Assembly: GCF_009497895.1 (NCBI RefSeq)
Contig: NZ_CP033116.1
Coordinates: forward strand, 1,302,001 to 1,366,000
Direction: 5' to 3'
Source of the DNA: Halopseudomonas pelagia
GTDB taxonomy: Bacteria; Pseudomonadota; Gammaproteobacteria; Pseudomonadales; Pseudomonadaceae
Length of the DNA stretch: 64,000 bases
Shown: in pieces, positions 36,441 through 47,232 of the stretch
Layout: each line of letters opens with the position of its first letter
How positions within the stretch are numbered: the first letter of the stretch is position 1
Notes under the pieces: model-generated
What the model saw: the letters and a program-made list of their open reading frames with translations, nothing else
Database searches by the model: none
Told to the model about the DNA's origin: nothing
Made by a program: the position numbers and the translations under genes

Positions 36441-37376
36441 ATGATGAATAACGACTTTCCGCGTGACCATGTAACCAGCACCGATTTCCCCACAATTGCC
36501 GATTTCGTTGGCAACACCCCTCTGGTTCGTCTGCAGCGCATGCCCGGCGAGACCAGCAATATTGTGCTGGCCAAATTGGAAGGTAATAACCCCGCAGGCT
36601 CGGTCAAGGATCGGCCAGCGCTATCGATGATCGAGCGGGCCGAGCAGCGCGGCGAGATCAAGCCGGGTGATACGCTGATCGAGGCGACCTCGGGAAATAC
36701 CGGAATCGCCTTGGCCATGGTGGCTGCGATCAAGGGTTACCGCATGGTGCTGATCATGCCGGACAACATGAGTTCAGAGCGCAAGGCGTCCATGAGCGCC
36801 TATGGTGCCAAACTGATCCCGGTCAGCCGCGAAGAGGGCATGGAAGGCGCGCGCGACCTGGCGATGAAGATGCAGAGCGAAGGCAAGGGCAAGGTACTGG
36901 ATCAATTCGGCAACTTTGATAATGCTGAAGCGCACTACCGGACCACAGGTCCCGAGCTCTGGCGCGATACCGGTGGGCGGATAACGCATTTCATCAGCTC
37001 AATGGGTACCACCGGAACCATCATGGGGACCTCGCGCTACCTCAAGGAACAGAATCCGCAGATTCAGATCATCGGCCTGCAACCGATAGAAGGTGCATCC
37101 ATTCCGGGCATCAGGCGCTGGCCACAAGCCTATATGCCCGGCATTTTTCAGCCGGAACGGGTAGATCGGATCATAGATATGGGCCAGGAGGAGGCGGAAG
37201 TGACCATGCGCCGTCTGGCGACGGAGGAAGGGATCTTCTGTGGCGTCTCGTCTGGAGGTTCGATAGCGGCTGCGTTGCGTCTGTCTGCCGAGGTCGAGAA
37301 CGCGATCATTGTCGCGGTCATCTGTGACCGGGGTGACCGTTACCTGTCCACGGGTGTGTACAACTCCCCATTATGA
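36441..37376 (+). CDS. cysM: Cysteine synthase B
   Basis: CysM makes cysteine (or S-sulfocysteine) from O-acetylserine with pyridoxal phosphate. The 311-residue protein has the PLP lysine in NNPAGSVKDRPALSMI, the TSGNTG loop and GTTGTIMGTSRYL. The start could be ATG at 36441 or 36444. It is divergent from gacS and its stop overlaps the rlmD ATG. Confidence 0.95.
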   Translation: MMNNDFPRDHVTSTDFPTIADFVGNTPLVRLQRMPGETSNIVLAKLEGNNPAGSVKDRPALSMIERAEQRGEIKPGDTLIEATSGNTGIALAMVAAIKGYRMVLIMPDNMSSERKASMSAYGAKLIPVSREEGMEGARDLAMKMQSEGKGKVLDQFGNFDNAEAHYRTTGPELWRDTGGRITHFISSMGTTGTIMGTSRYLKEQNPQIQIIGLQPIEGASIPGIRRWPQAYMPGIFQPERVDRIIDMGQEEAEVTMRRLATEEGIFCGVSSGGSIAAALRLSAEVENAIIVAVICDRGDRYLSTGVYNSPL

Positions 37377-38749
37377 GAGGCCATCGTGGACGTGCACGTC
37401 AGGCCCCGGACGCACCGGCGGCCATCGGCCAGCGCATAGAGCTGGATCTCGAGCGGTTGGCCCATGACGGTCGTGGTATCGGCCGCTGGCAGGGCAGAAT
37501 TGTTTTTGTCGATGGCGGTCTGCCCGGCGAACGGGTCCAGGCGCGGGTGCTCAAGGCCCGCAGCAAGCTTATAGAAACCCGTCTGGACAAATTGCTGGTA
37601 GCCAGCCCTGAGCGCCAGACACCCCGTTGTGCGCACATCGATCTCTGCGGCGGTTGCAGTCTTCAGCACATGCCGGAAGCCACCCAGCTCCAGGTAAAAC
37701 AGCAGGCGCTGGCCCAGCAATTGCAGCATTTTGCCGGCCTGGAACCGGAGCGCTGGATGCCGGCATTAGTCGGCCCAACCTATGGCTATCGGCAGCGTAC
37801 GCGCCTGGCAATGCGCTGGGATAAGCGTCTTGGTCTATTGGAAGTGGGCTACCGTCAGCGCAGCAGCAGTGACCTGGTTGAAGTGCAGGAATGCCCCGTA
37901 CTGGTGCCGGCGCTGGAGGCATTGGTGCAGGATCTGGTGCCGCTGCTGAAATCGCTGGATGGCCGCGCCGGGCTTGGCCATGTCGAGCTGATTGGTGATG
38001 CAGCACCGGTGTTGTTGGTGCGGCATATGCAGGCGCTGTCAGAGGCTGATTTGCAAGCGTTGAAGGCGTTGGCGGACCAGCATGGGGCGAGCTGCTGGTT
38101 GCAGCCAGGTGAGCCGAGCACGCTGCATGGGCCAATTGGATCTGCGCCTGATCTGAATCAGGAGCTGCCGGCCTATCACCTGCCGGACCAGGGGCTGCGA
38201 TTCGAGTTCATGCCGGGTGACTTTATTCAGGTGAACGCGAGGATCAATCAGATGATGGTCAACCAGGCATTGGAATGGTTGGCGATACAGCCCGGCGAGC
38301 AGGTGCTTGATCTGTTCTGTGGCGTCGGCAATTTTGCCCTGCCGTTGGCGCATGCAGGAGCCCAGGTCACAGCGGTGGAGGGCAGCGTCGAGATGGTCCA
38401 GCGGGCGAAAAAAAATGCGCAGAATAATCAGCTGGAGTCGCTGCACTTTTCATCAGCGGACCTGTCCAAACTCCAGGATGCAGATTGGCTAACCCAACCC
38501 TGCGACGCCGCGTTGCTGGACCCGCCCCGTGATGGCGCAGAACAGTTGGTACAGCAGCTGGCGGACAAGGCTGTAGGTCGAATTTTGTATGTTTCATGCA
38601 ACCCGGCCACGCTGGCGCGGGATGCAGGGCTGCTTGCCGCCCGAGGCTATCGTCTGGTGCAGGCAGGTATTATGGATATGTTCCCGCAGACGGCGCACGT
38701 CGAAGCCATGGCGTTGTTCGTTGCCGGGAACAAGGTCAAACCGGTATAG
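37373..38749 (+). CDS. rlmD: 23S rRNA (uracil-1939-C5)-methyltransferase
   Basis: RlmD methylates U1939 of 23S rRNA. The 458-residue protein has an N-terminal TRAM domain (about 20-75), an iron-sulfur cysteine set (CAHIDLCGGCSLQHM plus a later Cys), the AdoMet site DLFCGVGNFALPLA, and the catalytic Cys in SCNPATLARD. The ATG at 37373 overlaps the cysM stop. Confidence 0.95.
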   Translation: MRGHRGRARQAPDAPAAIGQRIELDLERLAHDGRGIGRWQGRIVFVDGGLPGERVQARVLKARSKLIETRLDKLLVASPERQTPRCAHIDLCGGCSLQHMPEATQLQVKQQALAQQLQHFAGLEPERWMPALVGPTYGYRQRTRLAMRWDKRLGLLEVGYRQRSSSDLVEVQECPVLVPALEALVQDLVPLLKSLDGRAGLGHVELIGDAAPVLLVRHMQALSEADLQALKALADQHGASCWLQPGEPSTLHGPIGSAPDLNQELPAYHLPDQGLRFEFMPGDFIQVNARINQMMVNQALEWLAIQPGEQVLDLFCGVGNFALPLAHAGAQVTAVEGSVEMVQRAKKNAQNNQLESLHFSSADLSKLQDADWLTQPCDAALLDPPRDGAEQLVQQLADKAVGRILYVSCNPATLARDAGLLAARGYRLVQAGIMDMFPQTAHVEAMALFVAGNKVKPV

Positions 38750-38797
38750 CGGTTTTGCTACAGCGGCATCGTCAGAGCCGGTTTCAGTAAAGGAAGA

Positions 38798-38896
38798 ATG
38801 TCGTGTTCAGTATCTTGCAGCACAGTCGGGCCCCGTTCTAATGGTCCAGGTCAGAGCACTGCATCCGACCAATCGCGATGGCAGCGTCAACATTGA
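38798..38896 (+). other. Possible upstream ORF overlapping the relA start
   Basis: ATG at 38798 follows a strong AAAGGAAG ribosome site and opens a 32-codon frame that ends at TGA 38894-38896. It covers the relA start at 38841 in another frame. The encoded peptide, rich in Ser, Cys and Gln, matches nothing I know. It could couple or limit relA translation, or be chance. Confidence 0.35.
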
Positions 38897-41090
38897 CGCC
38901 TGGATTGCGCGCATGCAGCAGCGCGTGCCGCTGACGGCTCCCGCCGTCCTCAAGGAGGCTTGTGAGTGGGCGCTGGAACTTGAACGCGCCGCCATTGCTG
39001 CCGAGAACATCTGGGCCGACGGCGCCAGCAGCTATCTTACCGGTCTGGAAATGGCCGAAATCCTTGCTGAACTGAAACTCGACCAGGACTCTCTGGTCGC
39101 GGCAGTGGTCTATCGCGCGGTGCGTGAACGCAAAACCGATCTCGCCGAGGTAGAGCGCCGCTTTGGTGCCACGGTGGCGGGCCTGGTTGACGGTGTGCAG
39201 CGTATGGCGGCCATCAGCGTGTCACAGAATCCGGGCAAGACGATAGCCTTCTGCGCCCAGACTCAGGTGGAAAACCTGCGCAAAATGCTGGTGACCATGG
39301 TCGACGATGTGCGTGTGGCGCTGATCAAGCTTGCCGAGCGTACTTGTGCGATTCGAGCGGTCAAGGATGCACCTGAGGAAAAACGCTACCGGGTGGCCCG
39401 CGAAGTATTCGATATCTATGCGCCGCTGGCTCACCGTCTGGGTATCGGGCATATCAAGTGGGAGCTGGAGGATTTGTCCTTCCGCTACCTGGAGCCGACT
39501 CAGTACAAGCAGATTGCCAAGCTGCTGGATGAGCGGCGCCTCGATCGTCAGGAATATATCGACGACGTCATGAACCAGTTGCGCCAGGAGCTGGAAGAGA
39601 CCGGGATCCATGCGGAGATCAGCGGCCGGGCGAAACATATCTATTCGATCTGGCGCAAGATGCACCGCAAGGGTATCGACTTCAGTCAGGTATACGACGT
39701 CCGTGCGGTGCGGGTTCTGGTGCCACAGGTACGCGACTGCTATACCGCGTTGGGCATAGTGCATGGCCTGTGGCGGCACATCCCCAACGAATTCGACGAT
39801 TACATCGCCAACCCCAAGGAAAATGGCTACCGCTCGCTGCACACCGCGGTAGTTGGGCCGAGCGGCAAGGTACTGGAAGTGCAGATTCGTACCCTGGCCA
39901 TGCATGAGGAGGCCGAGCTGGGCGTGTGCGCGCATTGGCGTTACAAGGGCACCGATGCCAGCAGCCACTCCTCCAACGCCTATGAAGACAAGATTGCCTG
40001 GTTGCGGCAGGTGTTGGAATGGCACGAGGAGATGGGCGATATCGGCGGTTTGGCCGATCAGCTTCGGGTGGATTTCGAGCCGGATCGGATTTACCTGTTC
40101 ACGCCTGATGGCCATGTACTGGACGTGCCCAAGGGCGCCACGCCACTGGACTTTGCCTATCGCATTCATACCGAGATCGGTCACAGTTGCCGAGGGGCCA
40201 AGGTCAACGGTCGCATAGTGCCGCTCAACTATATTCTGCAAACTGGTGAGCAGGTCGAGATCATCACCGGCAAGCACAGCAGCCCCAGCCGCGACTGGTT
40301 GAATGCCAACCTGGGTTACGTTAATACCTCGCGCGCCCGGGCAAAGGTGCAGCACTGGTTCAAACAGCAGGCGCGCGAGCAGAACGTGCAGGCTGGCAAG
40401 TTGATGCTGGATCGGGAGCTGACCCGCCTGGCGCTCAATGGTGCGGATTACGCCCATCTGATCGACAAGCTGGGTATCAGAAGCCAGGAAGATCTGTTTG
40501 CGGCTGTCGGTTCCGGTGATGTGCGGCTGATGCATGTGGTCAACGTCGCCCAACAACTGGTCGAACCCGACAGCCATAGCGAACAGCTGGAGCTGATTCC
40601 GCGCCGGGCCACCAAGCCGGCGCGCCGTGGCGATGTGTTTATCCAGGGCGTCGGCAACCTGTTGACGCAATTGGCCGGCTGCTGCCAGCCGGTACCAGGC
40701 GATCCAATCATCGGCTATATCACCCTGGGCCGCGGCGTTACCGTACACCGGGCTGATTGTGCAACGGCAATGCAGTTGCAGGACCGGGACTCCGACCGCC
40801 TGATCGAGGTGAGTTGGGGGGGAGAGCCGATCCAGACCTATCCAGTGGAAATCTTTATCAAGGCCTATGATCGCTCGGGACTGTTGCGCGATGTATCGCA
40901 GATGCTCGCCAACGACAAGATCAACGTGCTGGAAGTCAGTACCCGTACCAACAAGGATGACAATTACGCGGCCATGTTGCTGACCGTGGAGGTGCCGAAT
41001 ATCAACATGCTCGGCCGCCTGCTGGCGCGCATCAATCAGTTGCCGAATGTGATTGAGGCCCGTCGCAACCGTAAGGAAGCCAGCGCGTGA
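38841..41090 (+). CDS. relA: GTP pyrophosphokinase RelA ((p)ppGpp synthase)
   Basis: RelA makes (p)ppGpp on stalled ribosomes during amino acid starvation. The 749-residue protein has an N-terminal pseudo-hydrolase domain lacking the HD motif (TFVAAVVYRAVRERK-like region), the synthetase domain (IWRKMHRKGIDFSQVYDVRAVRVLV and NPKENGYRSLHTAV), a TGS domain (DRIYLFTPDGHVLDVPKGATPLDFAY), a zinc-finger region with CCQPVPGDPI, and a C-terminal ACT domain. The ATG at 38841 matches the Pseudomonas N-terminus (MVQVRALHPTNRDG) but has a poor ribosome site. mazG overlaps its stop. Confidence 0.95.
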   Translation: MVQVRALHPTNRDGSVNIDAWIARMQQRVPLTAPAVLKEACEWALELERAAIAAENIWADGASSYLTGLEMAEILAELKLDQDSLVAAVVYRAVRERKTDLAEVERRFGATVAGLVDGVQRMAAISVSQNPGKTIAFCAQTQVENLRKMLVTMVDDVRVALIKLAERTCAIRAVKDAPEEKRYRVAREVFDIYAPLAHRLGIGHIKWELEDLSFRYLEPTQYKQIAKLLDERRLDRQEYIDDVMNQLRQELEETGIHAEISGRAKHIYSIWRKMHRKGIDFSQVYDVRAVRVLVPQVRDCYTALGIVHGLWRHIPNEFDDYIANPKENGYRSLHTAVVGPSGKVLEVQIRTLAMHEEAELGVCAHWRYKGTDASSHSSNAYEDKIAWLRQVLEWHEEMGDIGGLADQLRVDFEPDRIYLFTPDGHVLDVPKGATPLDFAYRIHTEIGHSCRGAKVNGRIVPLNYILQTGEQVEIITGKHSSPSRDWLNANLGYVNTSRARAKVQHWFKQQAREQNVQAGKLMLDRELTRLALNGADYAHLIDKLGIRSQEDLFAAVGSGDVRLMHVVNVAQQLVEPDSHSEQLELIPRRATKPARRGDVFIQGVGNLLTQLAGCCQPVPGDPIIGYITLGRGVTVHRADCATAMQLQDRDSDRLIEVSWGGEPIQTYPVEIFIKAYDRSGLLRDVSQMLANDKINVLEVSTRTNKDDNYAAMLLTVEVPNINMLGRLLARINQLPNVIEARRNRKEASA

Positions 41091-41905
41091 GCTATCAGTT
41101 GGATGATCTGCTGTACCTGATGCAATGCCTGCGCGACCCCGAGCACGGCTGTCCCTGGGATCTGGAGCAGTCATTCGACAGCATAGTGCCGCATACGCTG
41201 GAAGAGGCCTACGAGGTCGCCGATGCCATTGCCGAAAGGGACTTTCCGCAGCTCGCTGGAGAACTCGGAGATCTGCTGTTTCAGGTGGTCTATTACGCCC
41301 AACTGGGCCAGCAAGCGGGGCACTTCGTCTGGGCCGATGTGGTTGATGGCATTACCCGCAAACTGGTCCGCAGGCACCCGCACGTATTTCCCGACGGGAA
41401 GCTGCGCACGCCGGCTGGCAGCATCAAGATAGAGCCTGAGCAGGTCAAGCAGCGTTGGGAAGCGATCAAGGCAGAGGAACGGGCAGAGAAGGCCGAGCGC
41501 CCGCAACAGCTGTCTCTGCTCGACGACGTGCCGCGTGCGTTGCCCGCGCTGAGTCGCGCGCAAAAATTGCAGAAGCGGGCTTCTCAAGCCGGTTTCGACT
41601 GGAACGAAGCGGCGCCGGTGATCGACAAAATCGCCGAAGAGCTGGACGAAGTCAGAGAGGCGGTGGCCTCAGGCGACGCTAATGCTGTAGCCGAGGAAAT
41701 GGGCGATCTGATGTTCGCCATGGTAAACCTGGCCCGCCACCTGCAGGTGGATGCCGAAACCGCACTACGTCAGGGCAACGAAAAATTCGAACGGCGCTTT
41801 CGTTTTATCGAGCAGAGACTTGCAGATGACGGAGAATCCGTACAGGAAGCCGGGCTGGAGCGTCTCGACCAGCTCTGGGAGCGAGCCAAGACTCAGGGTT
41901 TATAG
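41087..41905 (+). CDS. mazG: Nucleoside triphosphate pyrophosphohydrolase MazG
   Basis: MazG hydrolyses NTPs, including damaged ones, to NMP and PPi and can lower (p)ppGpp effects. The 272-residue protein has two MazG repeats: one with LRDPEHGCPWDLEQ and EEAYEVADAI...ELGDLLFQVV, the other with KIAEELDEVREAV...EEMGDLMFAMVNLAR. The GTG at 41087 overlaps the relA stop (GTGA), the relA-mazG operon known from other gammaproteobacteria. Confidence 0.96.
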   Translation: MSYQLDDLLYLMQCLRDPEHGCPWDLEQSFDSIVPHTLEEAYEVADAIAERDFPQLAGELGDLLFQVVYYAQLGQQAGHFVWADVVDGITRKLVRRHPHVFPDGKLRTPAGSIKIEPEQVKQRWEAIKAEERAEKAERPQQLSLLDDVPRALPALSRAQKLQKRASQAGFDWNEAAPVIDKIAEELDEVREAVASGDANAVAEEMGDLMFAMVNLARHLQVDAETALRQGNEKFERRFRFIEQRLADDGESVQEAGLERLDQLWERAKTQGL

Positions 41906-41919
41906 CAATCCCCTTGTGC

Positions 41920-42264
41920 TCAGTGCTGCGGTTCTTTTTGTTGCTCAATCAACTGTTGCAGATGCATGCGGCTAAGTTCCAGATACCGTGGGGTAGGGCC
42001 GGCATCGCCATACAGCGGGTCACCCAGCTCATCGACGGCAATGACTTCTTCGCCGGCCTTATAGGGCAGGCTGGCCTCGTACTCTTCAAGCGCAGCGCTG
42101 AGCAGATCGGTAATCAGGTCCTCTACACTCATCTTGGGATACATTTCATGCAACGCTGCAAGTCGCGCTGCGTCTTCCAGCGGTAGTTTTACCTGATAGC
42201 TATTCTGCGTAATCCGCCCTTTGGCGCTGTGTTCCCACTCCTGGGTCAACTCACGAATCTTCAT
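41920..42264 (-). CDS. Small pilin-assembly-like protein, function uncertain
   Basis: A 114-residue acidic protein (KIRELTQEWEHSAKGRITQNSYQVKLPLEDAARLAALHEMYPKMSVEDLITDLLSAALEEYEAS...). In pseudomonads the homologue beside ppc is annotated pilin assembly protein or type 1 pili tip component. I see no signal peptide or pilin motif. The middle resembles a ribbon-helix-helix DNA-binding pattern (YQVKLPLEDAARLAALHEMY), so a regulator is another reading. Convergent with mazG, divergent from ppc. Confidence 0.7.
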   Translation of the reverse strand: MKIRELTQEWEHSAKGRITQNSYQVKLPLEDAARLAALHEMYPKMSVEDLITDLLSAALEEYEASLPYKAGEEVIAVDELGDPLYGDAGPTPRYLELSRMHLQQLIEQQKEPQH

Positions 42265-42469
42265 ACTGCCCCCTTACCTATAGTCGTATCGCCTGTAGCC
42301 CTATCTGAATTCTAGTTCTGATTCGGGCTACTTGTACTGGTTCGACCGATAAACCTTGAGGTCGGTTCCTAGTGCAGAGCCAGGGGTTGTCAGATACGCG
42401 CGTGCACCGCATTCTGTTGGGCCTGCGATGTCAGTTATGCTGGCCAGCTTATAGATGAAGGAGAGCACC

Positions 42470-45109
42470 ATGACCGAGATCGATGCGCGCTTGCGCGAGG
42501 ATGTACACGAGCTGGGCGAACTCTTGGGCGAAACCATTCGTGTCCACCTTGGCGATGAATTTTTACAGCGGGTCGAGCGTATCCGTCTGGGCGCCAAGCA
42601 GGGCCGCAAAACCGATCAGGCTGCTCACGATACCCTGCTGGCGGCGCTACATGACCTGCCGGACGACCAACTGCTGCCGGTATGCAGGGCTTTCAACCAG
42701 TTTCTCAACCTGGCCAACATTGCCGAGCAATACCATCGCATACGCCGGCGTCGCGCCGATGAACCGCTGTCCTTCGAGGAGCGCTGCATCAGCGAGTTAT
42801 TGCAGCGCCTCAAAGACGCTGGTCACGATGCCGACAGCATCGTTCGACACGTCGGCGAGCTGGATATCGAGTTGGTGCTCACCGCCCATCCGACCGAAGT
42901 GACCCGGCGCACCTTGATCCAGAAATACGATGCCATCGCCATGGCGTTGGCCCGCCGCGATCATGATGACCTCAGTCAGTTAGAGCGTGATGAGGTGCGC
43001 GCTGATCTTGCACGATTGATCAGTGAAGCCTGGTACACCGACGAAATCCGCCGGACTCGGCCGACGCCCGTCGACGAGGCCAAGTGGGGCTTTGCGGTCA
43101 TTGAGCATTCTCTCTGGCAGGCATTGCCGCGGTTTCTGCGGCGGCTCGACGATGATCTCTATAACGCTACCGGCCAACGTCTGGACAGCCGCGCGGTGCC
43201 GGTGAGTATCGCCTCGTGGATGGGCGGCGATCGGGATGGCAATCCGAATGTCACTCACACCGTTACCCGTGAAGTGCTGTTGCTGGGCCGCTGGATGGCC
43301 GCTGATCTATATCTGCGCGATATCGAAGGTCTGGCCAATCAACTGTCCATGCAAAGTGCCAGTGATGCGATTATCGAGCTGACCGGTCCGGTGGATGAAC
43401 CCTACAGAGCCTTGCTGAAACAGTTGCGCGAGCGTTTGCAGGCGACCCGTGAATGGGCCGCAGCGGCGGTTAAGCAGGACACCCAGCCTTCCGCCGCGGT
43501 GCTGCAGCATATCGATGAGCTGCGCCAACCGCTGGAGCTGTGCCGCGACTCCCTGCTTGAGCAGGGCATGACGCTGACCGCCAACGGTCCCTTGCTGGAC
43601 ACCCTGCGACGCGTCAATGCTTTCGGCCTGGGCTTGGTCCGTCTGGATATTCGTCAGGATGCGCAGCGGCATTGCGACGCCCTGAGTGAGCTGACGCTGC
43701 ATCTGCAATTGGGTGACTATGCACAGTGGGATGAGCGCGATCGCTGCGATTTTCTGCTGACCGAATTGCATAATCCCAGACCGCTGTTGCCGCCGAACTG
43801 GCAACCCAGCAGCGAGGTTGCGGAAGTGCTGGATACTTGCCGGGTGGTGGCGACGCAGCCGCGGGAAATGCTTGGCTCTTACGTGATTTCCATGGCCTCG
43901 AGCCCGTCGGACGTGCTGGCGGTCAAGCTGCTGCTCAAGGAAGTGGGCGTGGCCTGGCCGATGCGCGTGGCACCCCTGTTCGAGACCCTGGATGATCTTA
44001 ACAATGCCGCGCCGGCGATTGATGCCTTGCTGGCGCTGGAGGCCTATCGCAGTCTGGTCGGTGATGAGCAGGAAGTGATGATCGGCTATTCCGACTCGGC
44101 CAAGGACGCCGGCACGCTGGCGGCTGGCTGGGCGCAGTATCGCGCGCAGGAGGCCCTGGTGGCGGTGTGTCGCGAGCGCGGCGTGCGCCTGCGGTTGTTT
44201 CACGGCCGCGGCGGCACGGTTGGTCGCGGCGGCGCACCGGCGCATATGGCGATACTTTCACAGCCACCGGGTTCGGTTCAGGGCCAGTTCCGGGTCACGG
44301 AGCAGGGCGAGATGATCCGCTTCAAATATGGTCTGCCGGACATCGCTGTGCAAAGCCTGCAGCTCTATGTCAGTGCCGTGCTGGAGGCCACACTGCTGCC
44401 ACCGCCGGCACCGGAGCCGGCGTGGCGCGACCTGATGGAAAGCCTCGCGGCACGCTCGGTTGAGGTTTACCGCGGCGTAGTGCGCGACGAGCCGCAGTTT
44501 GTCGAGTATTTCCGCCAGGCCACTCCAGAGCAGGAGCTGGCCCGCCTGCCGCTCGGCAGCAGACCGGCAAAGCGTCGTAGCCAGGGCGGTATTGAGACCC
44601 TGCGAGCGATTCCATGGATTTTTGCCTGGACGCAAACGCGGTTGATGTTGCCGGCATGGCTCGGCGCTGGCCAAGCCCTGCGTGAATCGATGGACGCCGG
44701 CGAGCAGGATCAATTGCGTGCGATGATGCGCGGCTGGCCGTTCTTTCTCGCGCGCGTGGAAATGCTTGAGATGGTCCTGGCTAAAGCCGACGGCGGGATT
44801 GCCCGGTTCTATGAAGAGCGCCTGGCAGATCCCGCGCTGTGGCCGCTGGGTGAACAATTGCGCAATTCGCTTGAGCAAGCGATGGATGTGATCCTGGCGC
44901 TGCGCCAGACGGATCGATTGCTGGCGCATAATCCGGCACTCGGGGAGTCAGTGGCGATCCGTAACCCCTATACCGATCCGTTGCACCTGCTTCAGGCGGA
45001 GTTATTGGGCAGAACCCGAGCGCAAGGGGAGAGCATAGACCCCGACCTTGAACGGGCATTACTGGTTACCGTGGCTGGAATTGCCGCAGGGATGCGTAAT
45101 ACGGGTTAA
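42470..45109 (+). CDS. ppc: Phosphoenolpyruvate carboxylase
   Basis: This enzyme makes oxaloacetate from phosphoenolpyruvate and bicarbonate to refill the TCA cycle. The 879-residue protein has the [13 protein letters not shown] motif with the catalytic His, [14 protein letters not shown], the [14 protein letters not shown] loop, and the RNTG C-terminal end (typical). The ATG at 42470 follows AAGGAG at 42458-42463; an ATG at 42455 overlaps that site and is not preferred. Confidence 0.97.
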   Translation: MTEIDARLREDVHELGELLGETIRVHLGDEFLQRVERIRLGAKQGRKTDQAAHDTLLAALHDLPDDQLLPVCRAFNQFLNLANIAEQYHRIRRRRADEPLSFEERCISELLQRLKDAGHDADSIVRHVGELDIELVLTAHPTEVTRRTLIQKYDAIAMALARRDHDDLSQLERDEVRADLARLISEAWYTDEIRRTRPTPVDEAKWGFAVIEHSLWQALPRFLRRLDDDLYNATGQRLDSRAVPVSIASWMGGDRDGNPNVTHTVTREVLLLGRWMAADLYLRDIEGLANQLSMQSASDAIIELTGPVDEPYRALLKQLRERLQATREWAAAAVKQDTQPSAAVLQHIDELRQPLELCRDSLLEQGMTLTANGPLLDTLRRVNAFGLGLVRLDIRQDAQRHCDALSELTLHLQLGDYAQWDERDRCDFLLTELHNPRPLLPPNWQPSSEVAEVLDTCRVVATQPREMLGSYVISMASSPSDVLAVKLLLKEVGVAWPMRVAPLFETLDDLNNAAPAIDALLALEAYRSLVGDEQEVMIGYSDSAKDAGTLAAGWAQYRAQEALVAVCRERGVRLRLFHGRGGTVGRGGAPAHMAILSQPPGSVQGQFRVTEQGEMIRFKYGLPDIAVQSLQLYVSAVLEATLLPPPAPEPAWRDLMESLAARSVEVYRGVVRDEPQFVEYFRQATPEQELARLPLGSRPAKRRSQGGIETLRAIPWIFAWTQTRLMLPAWLGAGQALRESMDAGEQDQLRAMMRGWPFFLARVEMLEMVLAKADGGIARFYEERLADPALWPLGEQLRNSLEQAMDVILALRQTDRLLAHNPALGESVAIRNPYTDPLHLLQAELLGRTRAQGESIDPDLERALLVTVAGIAAGMRNTG

Positions 45110-45217
45110 TAACCCTGATAAGCAGCATGGCTGGTCTGCACTGCAGAGGCTGTTCAGGCCGCGCCAGCCGGGCTTCTACTTTGGTCCGGCTTGTGTGTGT
45201 CTGCTGGTAAGTGTATG

Positions 45218-45247
45218 TTGAACGCCCTTTTCGCATACCCCAATAAT
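45218..45247 (+). promoter_or_regulatory. Predicted sigma-70 promoter of adk
   Basis: TTGAAC (45218-45223), an 18-base spacer and AATAAT (45242-45247) resemble a sigma-70 promoter about 97 bases before the adk ATG. The 235-base ppc-adk gap holds no ORF I can support. Confidence 0.4.
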
Positions 45248-45272
45248 GCGACAGTTTTTTGCGCCGACGTGA

Positions 45273-45992
<720 letters not shown>

Positions 45993-46036
45993 GCGCACCT
46001 CACCCCGTTGGGTGAATCAGCAGCTGTAACCACAAG

Positions 46037-46070
46037 GACCCGTGCTGACGATTAGTCGCACGGGTCTTTT
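46037..46070 (+). terminator. Rho-independent terminator after adk
   Basis: GACCCGTGC (46037-46045) and GCACGGGTC (46058-46066) form a perfect nine-base stem followed by TTTT. It lies between adk and tsaB. A TACAAT at 46079-46084 may be the -10 element of tsaB. Confidence 0.85.
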
Positions 46071-46120
46071 GCATTGGCTACAATGCAGCCCCTTTTCTCA
46101 AGTACGGCCACGAGCAGACC

Positions 46121-46795
46121 ATGACTACGCTACTTGCCCTGGATACCGCGACCGAAGCCTGTTCTGCTGCGCTGCTGCATGAAGGGCAGGTGATTCATCG
46201 CTTCGAGGTGATACCGCGCATGCACGCTGTGCGCTTGCTTCCCATGCTCGAAGAGTTGCTGACCGAAGCAGACCTCAGGTTGAAGCAGGTCGATGCGCTG
46301 GTCTTCGGCCGTGGCCCCGGCGCTTTTACCGGTGTGCGTATTGCTACGGGGATGGTTCAGGGATTGGCATTTGCCACAGGCAAGCCAGTGATCCCGGTGT
46401 CCAACCTGGCCGCCCTGGCGCAGCGCGCCTGGCGCGAGCACCAAGCGAAGACAGTCTGTGCGGCGATTGATGCGCGGATGGACGAGGTGTATTGGGGTTG
46501 TTACCGCCTGGAGCAGGGCGTGATGCAGTTGCACGGCGAGGAGCGCGTCTGCGCCCCCGAAGCCGTGATGACCCCGGCAGGCTTTGGCTCAGCCCAGGGT
46601 GCCGGGACCGGTTGGCAGTATGCGGATCGCCTCGCCGTCAAGGTTGCTGCGGCCTGGACCGAGATGCTACCCGATGCCCGCGATCTGCTGAGCCTGGCCT
46701 TGCCGCGGTGGCTGGCGGGCGAGGTACTGGATGCGGCCGATGCCCAGCCAGTGTACCTGCGCGACAAGGTTGCCACGCCCAAGCAGCAGGCGTAG
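46121..46795 (+). CDS. tsaB: tRNA threonylcarbamoyladenosine biosynthesis protein TsaB
   Basis: TsaB is a partner of TsaD and TsaE in making t6A37 on ANN-decoding tRNAs. The 224-residue ASKHA-fold protein starts LLALDTATEACSAAL and has GRGPGAFTGVRIATGMVQGLAFATG. Unlike TsaD it lacks the metal-binding His pair. The ATG at 46121 is the only fitting start. Confidence 0.93.
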   Translation: MTTLLALDTATEACSAALLHEGQVIHRFEVIPRMHAVRLLPMLEELLTEADLRLKQVDALVFGRGPGAFTGVRIATGMVQGLAFATGKPVIPVSNLAALAQRAWREHQAKTVCAAIDARMDEVYWGCYRLEQGVMQLHGEERVCAPEAVMTPAGFGSAQGAGTGWQYADRLAVKVAAAWTEMLPDARDLLSLALPRWLAGEVLDAADAQPVYLRDKVATPKQQA

Positions 46796-46875
46796 GTCAT
46801 TCAGTTCGTCGGCTGGGTTTTGCCTTTTAACTGACGTCAGGCTAATCTGCAGACCTGATTCCCTGGAGTGCGTCG

Positions 46876-47190
46876 ATGCGTCTGGATGGCTATATTCCAT
46901 TCACTGCGCTGCCTGAGCGCAGTACTCGCCCTGTTGTCCCTGCGGCCAACAGTGAGCCTGTGCGCGCGGGGCAGACGGCCTCAGCCGCGCCAGTGGAGCC
47001 GGTTCGTTCGCTGGTGCCGCGTGCTGTGAGTGCCGCCAGTGCCAACGCCGAATACATTCCCGCCCGCCGGGAGAGCCAGGAACCGGTCTATGGTCGGTCC
47101 AATCAGGCGTTGTCCAGCTACCAATTTACCGCCAATATTCCCGTCAACGACGAATCCGAAGGTATTTTCGGTATCGACCTGTTTGCTTGA
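46876..47190 (+). CDS. Small, mostly disordered protein, function unknown
   Basis: A 104-residue protein, low in complexity and rich in Pro, Ala, Val and Ser in the first 60 residues, with a more ordered C-terminus (YGRSNQALSSYQFTANIPVNDESEGIFGIDLFA). The ATG at 46876 follows CTGGAG. Similar-looking proteins occur between tsaB and rsmJ in other pseudomonads, but I know of no assigned role. It has no signal peptide or membrane helix. Confidence 0.65.
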   Translation: MRLDGYIPFTALPERSTRPVVPAANSEPVRAGQTASAAPVEPVRSLVPRAVSAASANAEYIPARRESQEPVYGRSNQALSSYQFTANIPVNDESEGIFGIDLFA

Positions 47191-47232
47191 TCCTTTTCCC
47201 TTTGCTGAGCTTTTCTTTGCCGACCATCGCTG

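Noticed and set aside
39222..41174. 650-codon open frame on the minus strand over relA
   Set aside because: It lies wholly antisense to relA, whose domains are intact. The long frame comes from codon bias of a GC-rich gene, and the translation has no recognisable domain.
43307..44245. 312-codon minus-strand frame over ppc
   Set aside because: Antisense shadow; ppc motifs are intact on the plus strand.
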